46,462 nt of DNA from an uncultured Bacillota bacterium (GTDB taxonomy: Bacteria; Bacillota_I; Bacilli_A; RFN20; CAG-631). A program made the position numbers and the translations under genes. Positions 7,347 through 16,195 of this stretch are shown here, piece by piece. The notes under the pieces were generated by a model. It ran no database searches and was not told the origin of the DNA. It saw only the letters and a program-made list of their open reading frames with translations. The stretch is from NCBI GenBank assembly GCA_905197115.1, contig CAJJXN010000005.1, positions 1 to 46,462 on the forward strand. Reading direction: 5' to 3'. Position 1 is the first letter of the stretch; each line of letters begins with the position of its first letter.

Positions 7347-7865
7347 TTACATTTCAAATTGAGTTTCAATCGCTTTGTTTTCAATTACCGATTTTTTAGC
7401 ATCAATAATTCGTTGGTTTTTACTTCCACGAAAATCAATATCTAAATCTCTTAATTCTAAAACAAAAGGTCCATCAATTAAGTAATCAATATAAGAAAGA
7501 AATTCTAAAATTTGTGGGTTTTCAGTGTGCCCTTTTTTTAATAGCTCTTCAATCGTAAATCCGGTATAAGTAATAACATCATAGTTAGGATTCGCTTTTT
7601 TAAGTTGTTTTATTAATTCGAGGCATTCATTTACTTGACAAAAAGGTTCTCCTCCTGTAAGGGTGATGCCATCTAACAATGGATTTGCAACCATTTTATC
7701 GACAATAGTTTGAATTTCAATTTCTTTTCCTGCATCAAAATCATGCGTTTGAGGATTATGACACCCTTTACAATGATGAGGGCATCCTTGTGTAAATAAA
7801 CTAAAACGAATGCCAGGACCATCGACGTAAGATTCCAATATATAATTATTAATCTTAATTTTCAT
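7347..7865 (-). CDS. nrdG: Anaerobic ribonucleotide reductase activating protein
   Basis: A 172-residue radical-SAM enzyme that makes the glycyl radical on NrdD. The 4Fe-4S motif is C28-x3-C32-x2-C35 in QGCPHHCKGCHNP, followed by the SAM-contacting TGGEP. Length is normal for NrdG. It overlaps the 3' end of nrdD by 11 bp and has only a weak SD, so its translation probably depends on nrdD. Confidence 0.95.
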   Translation of the reverse strand: MKIKINNYILESYVDGPGIRFSLFTQGCPHHCKGCHNPQTHDFDAGKEIEIQTIVDKMVANPLLDGITLTGGEPFCQVNECLELIKQLKKANPNYDVITYTGFTIEELLKKGHTENPQILEFLSYIDYLIDGPFVLELRDLDIDFRGSKNQRIIDAKKSVIENKAIETQFEM

Positions 7866-10179
7866 TATCTAATCCAGTGTGTTTCACACGATACTCTACT
7901 TCTTGACGTTTTGCATTGTTAAAACGGTCTAAAGTTCCAACTAAATATCCTGTAATACGACGAATTCTTTCAAATTTAATGCCATTTTCTGTACGATGAC
8001 ATTTAGGACATTCATTATTAATAATTCCATTATAGCCGCATACTGGGTCACGATCTACAGGGTGATTAACACTTCCATAACCAATCCCTTTTTCTTTCAT
8101 ATGACGGATAATTTTTTCGAAAGCTTTTGGGTTTTTTGCAATATCACCATCAACTTCTACATAAGAAATATGACCTGCGTTTGTTAATGCATGGTATGGA
8201 GCTTCACGATTGATTTTTTCAAAAGCACTAATAGGATAATATACAGGTACATGGAATGAATTTGTGTAGAAATCTTTATCTGTTACACCTTCAATAATAC
8301 CAAATTTTTGTTTATCAATTTGAATAAATCTGCCTGATAAACCTTCTGCAGGAGTAGCAAGTAAAGAGAAGTTTAAATGATATTTATCTGATGCATCATC
8401 ACATCTTTTTCTCATATGAGTAATAATTTTAATACCCATTTCTTGTGCTTCTTTACTTTCACCATGATGATGTCCAGTAAGAACTTTTAATGCTTCAGCA
8501 AGGCCAATAAAGCCAATAGATAATGTACCATGTTTGATGATTTCAGAAACTTCATCATCATATTTTAAATTTTCACTGCCTAGCCATACGCCTTGTCCCA
8601 TTAAGAATGGGAAATTATATACTTTTTTCTTTGATTGAATATAAAATCTTTCAAGTAATTGATCAATAACTAAATCGATTAAACGATCAATTTCTTTAAT
8701 AAAAGCAGAATATTTTCTTGTTTTTAAAGCCGCTCTTGGTAAGTTAATGGAAGTAAAACTTAAGTTTCCACGACCTGTAACGATTTCATTACTAGGATCA
8801 TAAGTGTTACCAATTACACGGGTACGACATCCCATATAAGCGATTTCAGTATTGTAGTCGCCTTCTTTATAATATTGTAAGTTAAACGGAGCATCAATAA
8901 AAGAAAAATTAGGGAATAAACGTTTTCCAGAAACTACTAATGATTTTTTAAATAAATCATAGTTTTTATCTTGCGGATTATAATTGATACCTTCTTTAAT
9001 TTTAAAGATTTGAATTGGGAAAATAGGTGTTTCACCATCTCCTAAACCAGCTTCTGTGGCATCTAATAAACAATCCATTACCATACGACCTTCTTCACTC
9101 GTATCAGTTCCATAGTTAATTGAACTAAATGGCACTTGTGCACCTGCACGTGAATGCATTGTATTTAAATTACAAAGTAAAGCTTCCATAGCTTGATAAG
9201 TCGCTCTTCTTGTTTCGTTATAACTTGTTTTGACTGTTTCATTCATAACTTTTTGAAGTGTTGTATCATCTAAAGCAAATTCTTCTTTTACTTTATTTGA
9301 AACAAGTTGATCGATGTCAGGTCTTACCATCGCAATTTTAAGATTGTTTTCTTCTTCTACTTTTTCAACTAAAGATTGAACTTTATTTGTTACATCTAAG
9401 CCTAAAACAAATTCAATTAATTTTGCTAAATTCGCAATATATAACTTACGATATGTTTTACGTACACCTAAAGCCATTGAATAATCAAAGTTTGGAACGC
9501 TTTGACCACCATGTTGGTCATTTTGGTTAGCCTGAATTGCAATACATGCTAGAGCACTATAACTACGAATATCATTTGGTTCTCTTAAAAAACCATTTCC
9601 AGTTGAAAAACCATTTTTAAATAATTTGATTAAATCGATTTGACAACATGTCATCGTTAGTGAGTAAAAGTCTAAGTCATGAATATGAATTTCGCCTTCT
9701 TGATGGGCTTTTGCAAAACGAGGTTCAACTAAATAGTTTAAATAAAAACTTTTGGCAGATTCACTACCATATTTAAGCATGGTTCCCATTGCAGTATCGC
9801 CATTAATATTTGCGTTTTCTCTTTTTGCATCGTTTTCTTTTGAAGGTTTAAATGTAATATCTCTTAAAGTTTGCATTAAACGACTATTAGTTTCACGAAT
9901 GCGTGTTCTTTCAGCACGATATAAGATATAAGCTTTAGCAATATCACTACATTCTTGATGAATTAATGTTTTTTCAATAATATCTTGAACTTGTTCTACT
10001 GTTGGAACTGTCTTTTTGAATTGTTTATTAATTTCTTTAACAGAAGCATTGTATGCTTTTTGAATTAATTCTTCGTCATGCACTTGACAAGCATCTGCCG
10101 CTTTTTTAATCGCAACATAAATCTTTTCAGGATTAAATATTACTTTTCTACCATCTCGTTTTTGAATTTTTTGTACCAT
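7855..10179 (-). CDS. nrdD: Anaerobic (class III) ribonucleoside-triphosphate reductase
   Basis: A 774-residue enzyme that reduces ribonucleotides to deoxyribonucleotides without oxygen. An ATP-cone regulatory domain fills about residues 3-95. The C-terminal motif RRITGYLVG holds the radical glycine, G744. The zinc site just before it has three cysteines, C714, C724 and C727; the canonical first cysteine position holds D711 (DPVCGY), a variant I believe occurs in other Bacillota. SD GAGGAGG stands before ATG 10179. Together with nrdG it points to anaerobic DNA-precursor synthesis; no class I or II enzyme is in the window. Confidence 0.96.
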   Translation of the reverse strand: MVQKIQKRDGRKVIFNPEKIYVAIKKAADACQVHDEELIQKAYNASVKEINKQFKKTVPTVEQVQDIIEKTLIHQECSDIAKAYILYRAERTRIRETNSRLMQTLRDITFKPSKENDAKRENANINGDTAMGTMLKYGSESAKSFYLNYLVEPRFAKAHQEGEIHIHDLDFYSLTMTCCQIDLIKLFKNGFSTGNGFLREPNDIRSYSALACIAIQANQNDQHGGQSVPNFDYSMALGVRKTYRKLYIANLAKLIEFVLGLDVTNKVQSLVEKVEEENNLKIAMVRPDIDQLVSNKVKEEFALDDTTLQKVMNETVKTSYNETRRATYQAMEALLCNLNTMHSRAGAQVPFSSINYGTDTSEEGRMVMDCLLDATEAGLGDGETPIFPIQIFKIKEGINYNPQDKNYDLFKKSLVVSGKRLFPNFSFIDAPFNLQYYKEGDYNTEIAYMGCRTRVIGNTYDPSNEIVTGRGNLSFTSINLPRAALKTRKYSAFIKEIDRLIDLVIDQLLERFYIQSKKKVYNFPFLMGQGVWLGSENLKYDDEVSEIIKHGTLSIGFIGLAEALKVLTGHHHGESKEAQEMGIKIITHMRKRCDDASDKYHLNFSLLATPAEGLSGRFIQIDKQKFGIIEGVTDKDFYTNSFHVPVYYPISAFEKINREAPYHALTNAGHISYVEVDGDIAKNPKAFEKIIRHMKEKGIGYGSVNHPVDRDPVCGYNGIINNECPKCHRTENGIKFERIRRITGYLVGTLDRFNNAKRQEVEYRVKHTGLDNEN

Positions 10180-10548
10180 TTTTGCTCCTCCTCTTTCTAC
10201 AACTTTGCATCATTTTTAGTGTATAAAAAAACAACTCAATATTATATCAATATAAGTTATTTCAAACTCAAGTAACACCATTATAAAAGACGTGAAATGC
10301 TTTTTCAATATTGTATTTTGCGTAATTTTTTGTTCAATAAAAAATTGAAAAAAACAAAAAAATAAAATACATCAAAAAAACCTTAAAACGTCGTGTTTTA
10401 TGATTTTTTTATTCTGTTTTGAACAAAATCATCAAAAAGCATTTTAACTTTTATTGTTCTTTTTTTCACGAATTATTTTTTGTAATGTCTTTTTGCCTAA
10501 ATCAAATTCAATACCAAGAATATGATAAAACGTGAAGGAGTGAAAACA
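10180..10548. other. Intergenic region between divergent nrdD and cotJ
   Basis: This 369-bp A/T-rich stretch has no convincing gene. On the minus strand TATAAT (10235-10240 region) lies upstream of nrdD, with a poorly spaced TTGAGT about 19 bp before it. TAAAAC (10384-10389) and GTTTTA (10395-10400) form a weak hairpin followed by T residues (10404-10410). No confident sigma-E type promoter for cotJ and no confident NrdR box could be identified. Confidence 0.5.
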
Positions 10549-10932
10549 ATGAACAATAAAAATTATGTTGTCAATTCTTCCAAAGATATGTTCTATGATG
10601 CAAATGAAGGTTTCATTAAAGGAAATATGCAAAAATCCATCTATGATCAATACAAAAACTATACTCCTGTGGAACCAAAAGTAAAAAATGAAAAAGAAGC
10701 TTTGTTATTATTTATTCAAAAATGTGGATTAGCAGCCCATGATATGGTGCTTTATTTAGATACACACCCTAATGCCAAAGATGCATTAGATTTACATGAA
10801 TATTATACAAAACAATATAAAGATGCACTAGATAGATATCAAGAAAAATATGGTCCTTTATCAGTAAGTGATACTCATTTAACAAAAGTACCTTTTGAAT
10901 GGGTAAGCTCACCTTGGCCATGGGAGGGATAA
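10549..10932 (+). CDS. CotJA-CotJB fusion, spore coat protein
   Basis: A 127-residue protein that appears to join two normally separate inner spore-coat proteins. Residues about 14-45 (DANEGFIKGN, then YDQYKNYTP) resemble the CotJA core. Residues about 48-127 match CotJB, with AAHDMVLYLDTHP and the closing EWVSSPWPW. Canonical CotJA and CotJB are separate genes of roughly 80-90 codons each. The frame opens at ATG 10522, but SD AAGGAGTG (10535-10542) points to ATG 10549. cotJC follows after 3 bp, keeping the usual A-B-C order. The fusion reading rests on remembered family patterns; the CotJB half is more secure than the CotJA half. Confidence 0.8.
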   Translation: MNNKNYVVNSSKDMFYDANEGFIKGNMQKSIYDQYKNYTPVEPKVKNEKEALLLFIQKCGLAAHDMVLYLDTHPNAKDALDLHEYYTKQYKDALDRYQEKYGPLSVSDTHLTKVPFEWVSSPWPWEG

Positions 10933-10935
10933 TTT

Positions 10936-11502
10936 ATGTGGAAATATAATAAATATTTACAATATCCAATTCATATTAAAAAGAAAGATTTAAAAATGGC
11001 AAAATATATGATTACTCAATATGGTGGACCTTATGGAGAACTTGGCGCAGCATTACGATACTTAAATCAACGTTATACGATGCCAGATGATTTAGGAAAG
11101 GCAACTTTAACCGATATAGCAACTGAAGAATTTGGTCATGTTGAAATGATTTCAACTATGATTTATCAATTAATGCAAGGAGCAACCGTTGAAGAATTAG
11201 AAAAAGAAGGCTTAGGTAAGAACTATGCCCAACATGGAATGGCTTTATTCCCAAGTGATGTATTTGGAGTGCCATTTTCTACTGCGGGCTTTGGAGCAAC
11301 CAGTGATCCATTAGCTGATATCGCAGATGATATGGCGGCTGAACAAAAAGCTAGAGCAACGTATGAACATCTTATTAATTTGACAACGGATCCTGATGTA
11401 ATTCAACCATTACTCTTTTTAAGACAAAGAGAAGTGGTACATTACCAACGTTTTAAAGATTTATATGAACGTTATTCTAAAATGCTAAATAAAAAAGTTT
11501 AA
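10936..11502 (+). CDS. cotJC: CotJC spore coat protein, manganese-catalase fold
   Basis: A 188-residue protein of the manganese catalase family at the size of CotJC. The di-metal ligands are all present: E35 (GELGAALRY), E65 and H68 (TEEFGHVE), E136 (DDMAAEQKA) and H169 (REVVHYQ). In Bacillus, CotJC is part of the inner spore coat. The intact ligand set leaves peroxide-degrading activity possible, but this is not shown by sequence alone. SD GGGAGGG lies before ATG 10936, 3 bp after the CotJA-CotJB gene. Confidence 0.92.
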   Translation: MWKYNKYLQYPIHIKKKDLKMAKYMITQYGGPYGELGAALRYLNQRYTMPDDLGKATLTDIATEEFGHVEMISTMIYQLMQGATVEELEKEGLGKNYAQHGMALFPSDVFGVPFSTAGFGATSDPLADIADDMAAEQKARATYEHLINLTTDPDVIQPLLFLRQREVVHYQRFKDLYERYSKMLNKKV

Positions 11503-11569
11503 TAAGATATAAAGAGCAAAAAAAGCAATATACATAGAAATAAATAAAGTTCTTTATATGAATTTAAAA

Positions 11570-11604
11570 ACAGGACTTGAATTCATTTCAAATCCTGTCT
11601 TTTT
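11570..11604. terminator. Bidirectional terminator after cotJC
   Basis: ACAGGA (11570-11575) pairs with TCCTGT (11593-11598), one internal mismatch, then TTGA (11577-11580) with TCAA (11588-11591). A/T runs flank both sides, suiting the converging ATPase gene. Confidence 0.75.
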
Positions 11605-11689
11605 GCTTATAAAAACTTTTCTTAATTAAGTAAGAATTTAGACATTGTCTAATTTTTTAACAATTCATGGATAAAATGTTTTTGGTTTT

Positions 11690-12895
11690 TTATTCTACAT
11701 CTCCCATTAACCAATCTAAAGCATTGATTCTTCTTATTCCATCATAATCGGCTTCAGGATCTTCATCTAAAGTTAAAATAAATTTAGGATAATGGTCATT
11801 AATACTTTGCAAAGGTCTTAACTCTCTAGCTAATGTTTTTTCATCTCTAACTGTTGCTGCCACTTGGAAATATGTAATCTTTTTTTCGTTCATTGCAACA
11901 AAATCGATTTCAGTTTCACCTATTTTGCCGATAAATACTTCATATCCCCTACGAAGTAGTTCAAGATAAATAACGTTTTCTAAAATATGTCCAATATCTG
12001 TTGAACGAGTTCCTAAAAGCATATAACGTATACCGATATCTACGGCATAATATTTTTCGAGAGTTCTCAAAAGTTGCTTTCCTTTTATATTATATCGATC
12101 AGCACGATAAAGGATAAAACTTTCAGTTAAGCCAGTAATAAATTTTTCTACTGTTTTAACATCAATTTTCCTTCCAGCGCTTGTCATTGTATCGGCTATC
12201 TTTTTTGTAGAAAGAATATTACCGATATTATCAAACATAAATCTTGTCACACTTTCAAGCATTGCAATATCTACAATTTTTTTTCTTGAAGCTATATCTT
12301 TTACTACAATCGTATTATAAATGCTATCTAGATATGATTTTATCTCTTTTGGATATTCTCTAAGTTCTAATGTGTAAGGAAAAGAACTATTTTGGATATA
12401 ATCAATATATTTTCTTGAAAGTTCTTTTTTATCACCTGTGGTTAAAACGTATTCTTTAAAAGAAAGTGGTAACATTGAAATTTCAATGTATCTTCCTGAA
12501 ATAAGTGTAGCTAACTCACTAGAAAGCATATAAGCATTAGAACCAGTTATATAAATATCTATATTCTTTTTTATATAAAAACTATCAATAATTCTAGGAA
12601 AATCTTCTACATGTTGAATTTCATCAAGAAAAATATAAGTTTTTTTAGTTTCATCTATTCTTTCTTTAATATAAGCATAGAGTTTAGATGGTTCTCTTAA
12701 ATCAAAAAAATCATAATCTTCAAAATTAATGGATATTATATTTTTGTTATCAATTCCATTTTTAAGTAAATAGTTTTTAAATATTTCCATTAAAGTTGAT
12801 TTGCCACATCTTCTAACGCCAGTAATTATTTTTATTAAGTGTTTATCTTTTAAAGCAATTAACTTATTTAAATACTGATCTCTTTCAATAATCAT
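11690..12895 (-). CDS. AAA ATPase with DUF4143 domain
   Basis: A 401-residue protein of the AAA_14/DUF4143 ATPase family, common in gut bacteria and of unknown function. Walker A is GVRRCGKST (about 27-35) and Walker B IFLDEIQ; ITGSNA is the sensor region. The C-terminal domain contains GHILENVIYLELLRRGYEV, then a nuclease-like core (ETEIDFVA, then ITYFQVAA) resembling the D-ExK pattern of restriction-type folds, with Q in place of K-adjacent residues. The frame extends upstream to 12970, but SD AAAGGAGG (12910-12903) sets the start at 12895. It stands alone between terminators, as a mobile-looking single-gene cassette. Confidence 0.85.
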   Translation of the reverse strand: MIIERDQYLNKLIALKDKHLIKIITGVRRCGKSTLMEIFKNYLLKNGIDNKNIISINFEDYDFFDLREPSKLYAYIKERIDETKKTYIFLDEIQHVEDFPRIIDSFYIKKNIDIYITGSNAYMLSSELATLISGRYIEISMLPLSFKEYVLTTGDKKELSRKYIDYIQNSSFPYTLELREYPKEIKSYLDSIYNTIVVKDIASRKKIVDIAMLESVTRFMFDNIGNILSTKKIADTMTSAGRKIDVKTVEKFITGLTESFILYRADRYNIKGKQLLRTLEKYYAVDIGIRYMLLGTRSTDIGHILENVIYLELLRRGYEVFIGKIGETEIDFVAMNEKKITYFQVAATVRDEKTLARELRPLQSINDHYPKFILTLDEDPEADYDGIRRINALDWLMGDVE

Positions 12896-12919
12896 AAAAA
12901 AACCTCCTTTAGTACTTAT

Positions 12920-12989
12920 ATTGTATCCAAAAACTTTTTGTTTTGTCAATGTTTTTGGAATTAAATCCAAAAACTTTGTGGTTTTTTGG
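12920..12989 (-). promoter_or_regulatory. Repeat-rich promoter of the AAA/DUF4143 gene
   Basis: On the minus strand TTGACA (12949-12944), 18 bp, TACAAT (12925-12920). The element TCCAAAAAC occurs at 12926-12934 and 12966-12974, exactly 40 bp apart, and inverted (GTTTTTGGA) at 12951-12959, with a looser inverted copy GTTTTTTGG at 12981-12989. The first inverted pair encloses the -35 box, suggesting an operator for an unidentified regulator. Confidence 0.65.
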
Positions 12990-13094
12990 CTCTTTTAGAA
13001 TTGTCAGTTTAGAAAAAAAGCGAAAAAACCTTTTTACTAGAATTTGTCATCTTATATATACATCAGAAATTTTTATATGTGAAAGATTGAATTT

Positions 13095-13123
13095 TTGATT
13101 TTTCTAAAAAAACGTTATATAAT
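13095..13123 (+). promoter_or_regulatory. Promoter of the M28 peptidase gene
   Basis: TTGATT (13095-13100), 17 bp, TATAAT (13118-13123). SD AGGAGGAG follows before ATG 13154. Confidence 0.7.
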
Positions 13124-13153
13124 ACTTTTTGCCAATTTTAGGAGGAGACAAAA

Positions 13154-14836
13154 ATGAAAATCAAAAAGTTAATCATGAGTATAGTAGGGATTTTTGCTAT
13201 CTTAATGGGATTTATAAGTATTGCACCATCAACTATGTCATTTGATGATCATGATTATAATGCGAAAAATGCATTAGAACATCTTCAAGTCATTGCTGAT
13301 AAACCTCATTCTGTTAAGCATTATGAAGCTCATGAAGAGGTCAGACAATATTTAATACAAACTTCCAAACAATATGTAGGAGAAGAAAATGTTGAAGAAC
13401 GTAATTATTTAACACCAAGTAATCAAAATCCAACTGAAAATATTGTTTATGTAGGAGAAGATATTGTTAAAGAAAACAATATAGATTGTGAATATGATAT
13501 TCGAAATGTATTAGTAACTTTGCCAGGAGAATCAAAAACAGGAATTTTGTTAGTAGCTCATTATGATTCAAGAGGAAATATAGTGCGTTATGGGGAACTT
13601 GCTAAATCATATGGTGCTGGAGATGATGGTTATGGTGTAGTTACTTTATTAGAACTTATGCGTTATTTTTCTATTAAAAAGCAAGAATTAAAAAATAGTA
13701 TTTATTTCTTATTTACAGATGCAGAAGAAACAACGATGTATGGTTCATTCTTAGAAGCTAGAAATAAAGAGTTAATGGATAAAGTAAACTTTGTCATTAA
13801 TGTGGAATCAAGAGGAATGAATGGCGCAGTTTATATGTTTGAGACTTCTAAGAAAAATAATAAAGTCATTGAATTATACAATAAAGCAATTGATCCTGTT
13901 TCTTATTCGATTGCCCCTGCAGTTTATTCGGTGATGACAAATTATACTGATTTTACAAGTTTTTTAGAAGTGGGAAAAGCAGGTTTAAATTTTTCAACTT
14001 TAAATGATATTAATGACTATCATGTTCCAAGTGATCAATATATGAATGTAAATACAGCTTCTTTACAACATTATGGTAGACAAATATTACCAATTGTTCA
14101 CGAATATGTTACGCATGCAAAATATGCCCATATGGATTACTTTGAAGCCAATCATGATGCTGTATTCTTTAATTTCTTGCCAGGAATATTTGTATCATAT
14201 AGTTCGATTTTGGCCATTGTGTTCGCTTTTATTTGTTTAATAGCGATGATTACAATGATTGTACTAAAATGTATAAAAAAAGAATTTTCTTTTAAGAAAT
14301 TTGGAATTTCAATTGGAATGGTATTAGGTGGGTTAATTGTATCTTTGTTAGTTGGATATGTGATTTCTTTAATTGTAGCACGTCTTGGCGGGTATCCATG
14401 GAGTTTAGTTAATGTGCGTTCTCGTCATAGTAATTTAATTTTAGCAGGAACCATCATTGGTGTATTTGCTATTTTATACTTATTGACGAAAAAATATATC
14501 AAAAAAGAAAATCAAGAATATATATTAATTGCAAGTGTAGTTGTTCAAAGCGTTTTAGGATTCGTTGTATCCTTGGTGTTATCTGGAGCTTCTTTCTTAT
14601 TTGCAATACCTACTTTATTAGGCATAATCTATTTATCTTTAAAATGGTATGCAAAACCAAAATTAGGATATCAAATTGTATGTTATTTATCTTTATTTGT
14701 TTTAGTTTGTATTTTTGCACCATTAATTGCTTCTTTACAATTTGCTTTAAGTATTGGTGGTTTAGCTGCTTTGGTTGTACTTGCTTATTTACCTTATTCT
14801 ACTTTATTACCAATGATTCAAGAAGAATTGTTATAA
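13154..14836 (+). CDS. Membrane-anchored M28-family metallopeptidase
   Basis: A 560-residue protein with an N-terminal signal anchor (about 5-25), an extracytoplasmic zinc aminopeptidase domain (about 35-325) and seven or eight C-terminal membrane helices (about 335-555). The di-zinc site of M28 enzymes is complete: H136 and D138 (AHYDS), D157-D158 (GAGDDGYG), E191-E192 (DAEE), E218 (VESRG) and H290 (DYHVPSD). The layout recalls the membrane-embedded M28 proteases of eukaryotic vacuoles and ER more than secreted bacterial aminopeptidases. It likely trims peptides at the outer face of the membrane; substrate unknown. It has its own promoter and terminator. Confidence 0.9.
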   Translation: MKIKKLIMSIVGIFAILMGFISIAPSTMSFDDHDYNAKNALEHLQVIADKPHSVKHYEAHEEVRQYLIQTSKQYVGEENVEERNYLTPSNQNPTENIVYVGEDIVKENNIDCEYDIRNVLVTLPGESKTGILLVAHYDSRGNIVRYGELAKSYGAGDDGYGVVTLLELMRYFSIKKQELKNSIYFLFTDAEETTMYGSFLEARNKELMDKVNFVINVESRGMNGAVYMFETSKKNNKVIELYNKAIDPVSYSIAPAVYSVMTNYTDFTSFLEVGKAGLNFSTLNDINDYHVPSDQYMNVNTASLQHYGRQILPIVHEYVTHAKYAHMDYFEANHDAVFFNFLPGIFVSYSSILAIVFAFICLIAMITMIVLKCIKKEFSFKKFGISIGMVLGGLIVSLLVGYVISLIVARLGGYPWSLVNVRSRHSNLILAGTIIGVFAILYLLTKKYIKKENQEYILIASVVVQSVLGFVVSLVLSGASFLFAIPTLLGIIYLSLKWYAKPKLGYQIVCYLSLFVLVCIFAPLIASLQFALSIGGLAALVVLAYLPYSTLLPMIQEELL

Positions 14837-14843
14837 ATAGTAC

Positions 14844-14880
14844 AAAAAAAATCACAAGATTTAAACCTTGTGATTTTTTT
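14844..14880. terminator. Bidirectional terminator between M28 peptidase and antiporter
   Basis: AAAAAAATCACAAG (14844-14857) pairs perfectly over 14 bp with CTTGTGATTTTTTT (14867-14880), giving a U-run on both strands. Confidence 0.9.
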
Positions 14881-14883
14881 CAT

Positions 14884-16191
14884 TTATTTTGTTTCTTGAT
14901 TTTGGGAATCTTCGACGACAATTTCTTCTTTTTCTTCCTCTTTTATTTCTCCACCATTTAATTCGTGAGAACGTTTGAATGCAAATTTAACAAGTACTGG
15001 ACCAATTAATTCAAAAATGAAGATACCGGCCAATACAACTGTTTGAATGAAAATCCCTTCTGTTTTAGGAAAAGTACTTACACAGGCAAGTACCATACCA
15101 ATGGCAACACCACCTTGAGGAAGTAAAGCTAAGCCTAAATAATTTTGAACATTTTTAGGTGCTTTTGATAATTTAGCACCAATAAATGCTCCAAAGAATT
15201 TACCAATTGCACGACCAATTACATAAATAATTCCAACGATTCCAGCTTTGATTAAGACTTCTAAATGTAATTCTGCACCTGCCAAAGTGAAGAAAGCAAT
15301 CATAAGAGGAGGTACAAATTTGTCCACTGTTTTTTGTTGTGTTTTAAAGGTATCTTTATTTACAAAGTTTGTAAACACTGCACCCGCAACCATGGGTGTT
15401 AAAATAGGAGAAAGACCAAAGAAGTGAGCACCAGTTACACTTAAGAAAACAACACAAATGGCAACAGATAAATAAGCATCATTTCTTTCGTGTTTTTCAT
15501 AACGTGTAAAAATAAACTTATTGGCTAAAACAATAATAAATCCAAGCGCAGCACCTAAAAGAATTGACAAACCTAACTCTTTTAAAGGATTAAGCAAAGC
15601 CGTCGTAACATTAATTTTTCCATTTGCTTCCAATAAAGCAGTTGCTACTGATAAACAAATTCCAAAAATAATGATTCCAACACCATCATCCAATCCAGTT
15701 ACAGGTACAAGCGTGTCAGCCACTTCCCCTTTTACTTTATATCTTTTAATAATCATCATAATGGGAGCAGGAGCGGTTGCACAAGCAATTGCCCCTAAAG
15801 TTAATGCCATCCACAAAGGTTGTTTAAAGATAATTAATAATAAGAAGACAACAAGGACAGTCATTAAAGCTTGCACCATCGTAATGATTAAAATTTGCTT
15901 ACCTGATTTTTTGTATTTTGGTAACCAAAGTTCAATTCCAATTTGATAAGCAATAAAACCAATTGAAATATCCGATAAAATATTTAATCCTTGAATCGTA
16001 GTATCGTCCACTAAATGAAATACAGGACCCGCCAAAACACCAGCGATAATATATCCTGTAACAGCAGGAATGCCGATTTTCTCGGCTAATTTTCCAAGAA
16101 TCATCCCAGCAATTAATAAAACGGCTAAAAACATAATTGCGTAATAAATATCAAACGTTTTTGTTGATTCAGCTAAATAAAGCCAAAACAT
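14884..16191 (-). CDS. CPA2-family cation:proton antiporter
   Basis: A 435-residue integral membrane protein with about 12-13 helices. ACATAPAP and GLDDGVGIIIFG are transport-core segments typical of monovalent cation:proton antiporters, with the aspartates of LDDG as likely ion-binding residues. No C-terminal TrkA-N/RCK domain follows; instead there is a short, strongly acidic tail (about 410-435). Na+ or K+ specificity cannot be decided. SD AAAAGGAGG precedes ATG 16191, with an extended -10 (TGC-TATAAT, 16227-16222) in front, so it may be expressed separately from the M19 gene upstream. Confidence 0.88.
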   Translation of the reverse strand: MFWLYLAESTKTFDIYYAIMFLAVLLIAGMILGKLAEKIGIPAVTGYIIAGVLAGPVFHLVDDTTIQGLNILSDISIGFIAYQIGIELWLPKYKKSGKQILIITMVQALMTVLVVFLLLIIFKQPLWMALTLGAIACATAPAPIMMIIKRYKVKGEVADTLVPVTGLDDGVGIIIFGICLSVATALLEANGKINVTTALLNPLKELGLSILLGAALGFIIVLANKFIFTRYEKHERNDAYLSVAICVVFLSVTGAHFFGLSPILTPMVAGAVFTNFVNKDTFKTQQKTVDKFVPPLMIAFFTLAGAELHLEVLIKAGIVGIIYVIGRAIGKFFGAFIGAKLSKAPKNVQNYLGLALLPQGGVAIGMVLACVSTFPKTEGIFIQTVVLAGIFIFELIGPVLVKFAFKRSHELNGGEIKEEEKEEIVVEDSQNQETK

Positions 16192-16195
16192 AAAA

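Noticed and set aside
10220..10265. Possible NrdR boxes before nrdD
   Set aside because: ATATTG repeats occur 11 bp apart on the minus strand, but neither matches the 16-bp NrdR palindrome well and the spacing is not that of NrdR box pairs.
10440..10548. Sporulation sigma-E promoter for the cotJ genes
   Set aside because: No pair of -35 and -10 elements with acceptable sequence and spacing was found by eye.
10444..10650. Minus-strand frame opposite the CotJ fusion start
   Set aside because: No SD, no family pattern, and it overlaps a supported gene.
10936..11502. Stand-alone manganese catalase
   Set aside because: Size and operon position match CotJC; activity remains possible but the coat role is the better call.
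11638..11658. Palindrome TTAGACA-T-TGTCTAA as a terminator
   Set aside because: A one-base loop cannot form and the usable stem would be only five A/T-rich pairs; the better terminator is at 11570-11604.
14644..14961. Plus-strand frame across the M28/antiporter junction
   Set aside because: Runs through a strong bidirectional terminator and is a frame shadow of the M28 helices.
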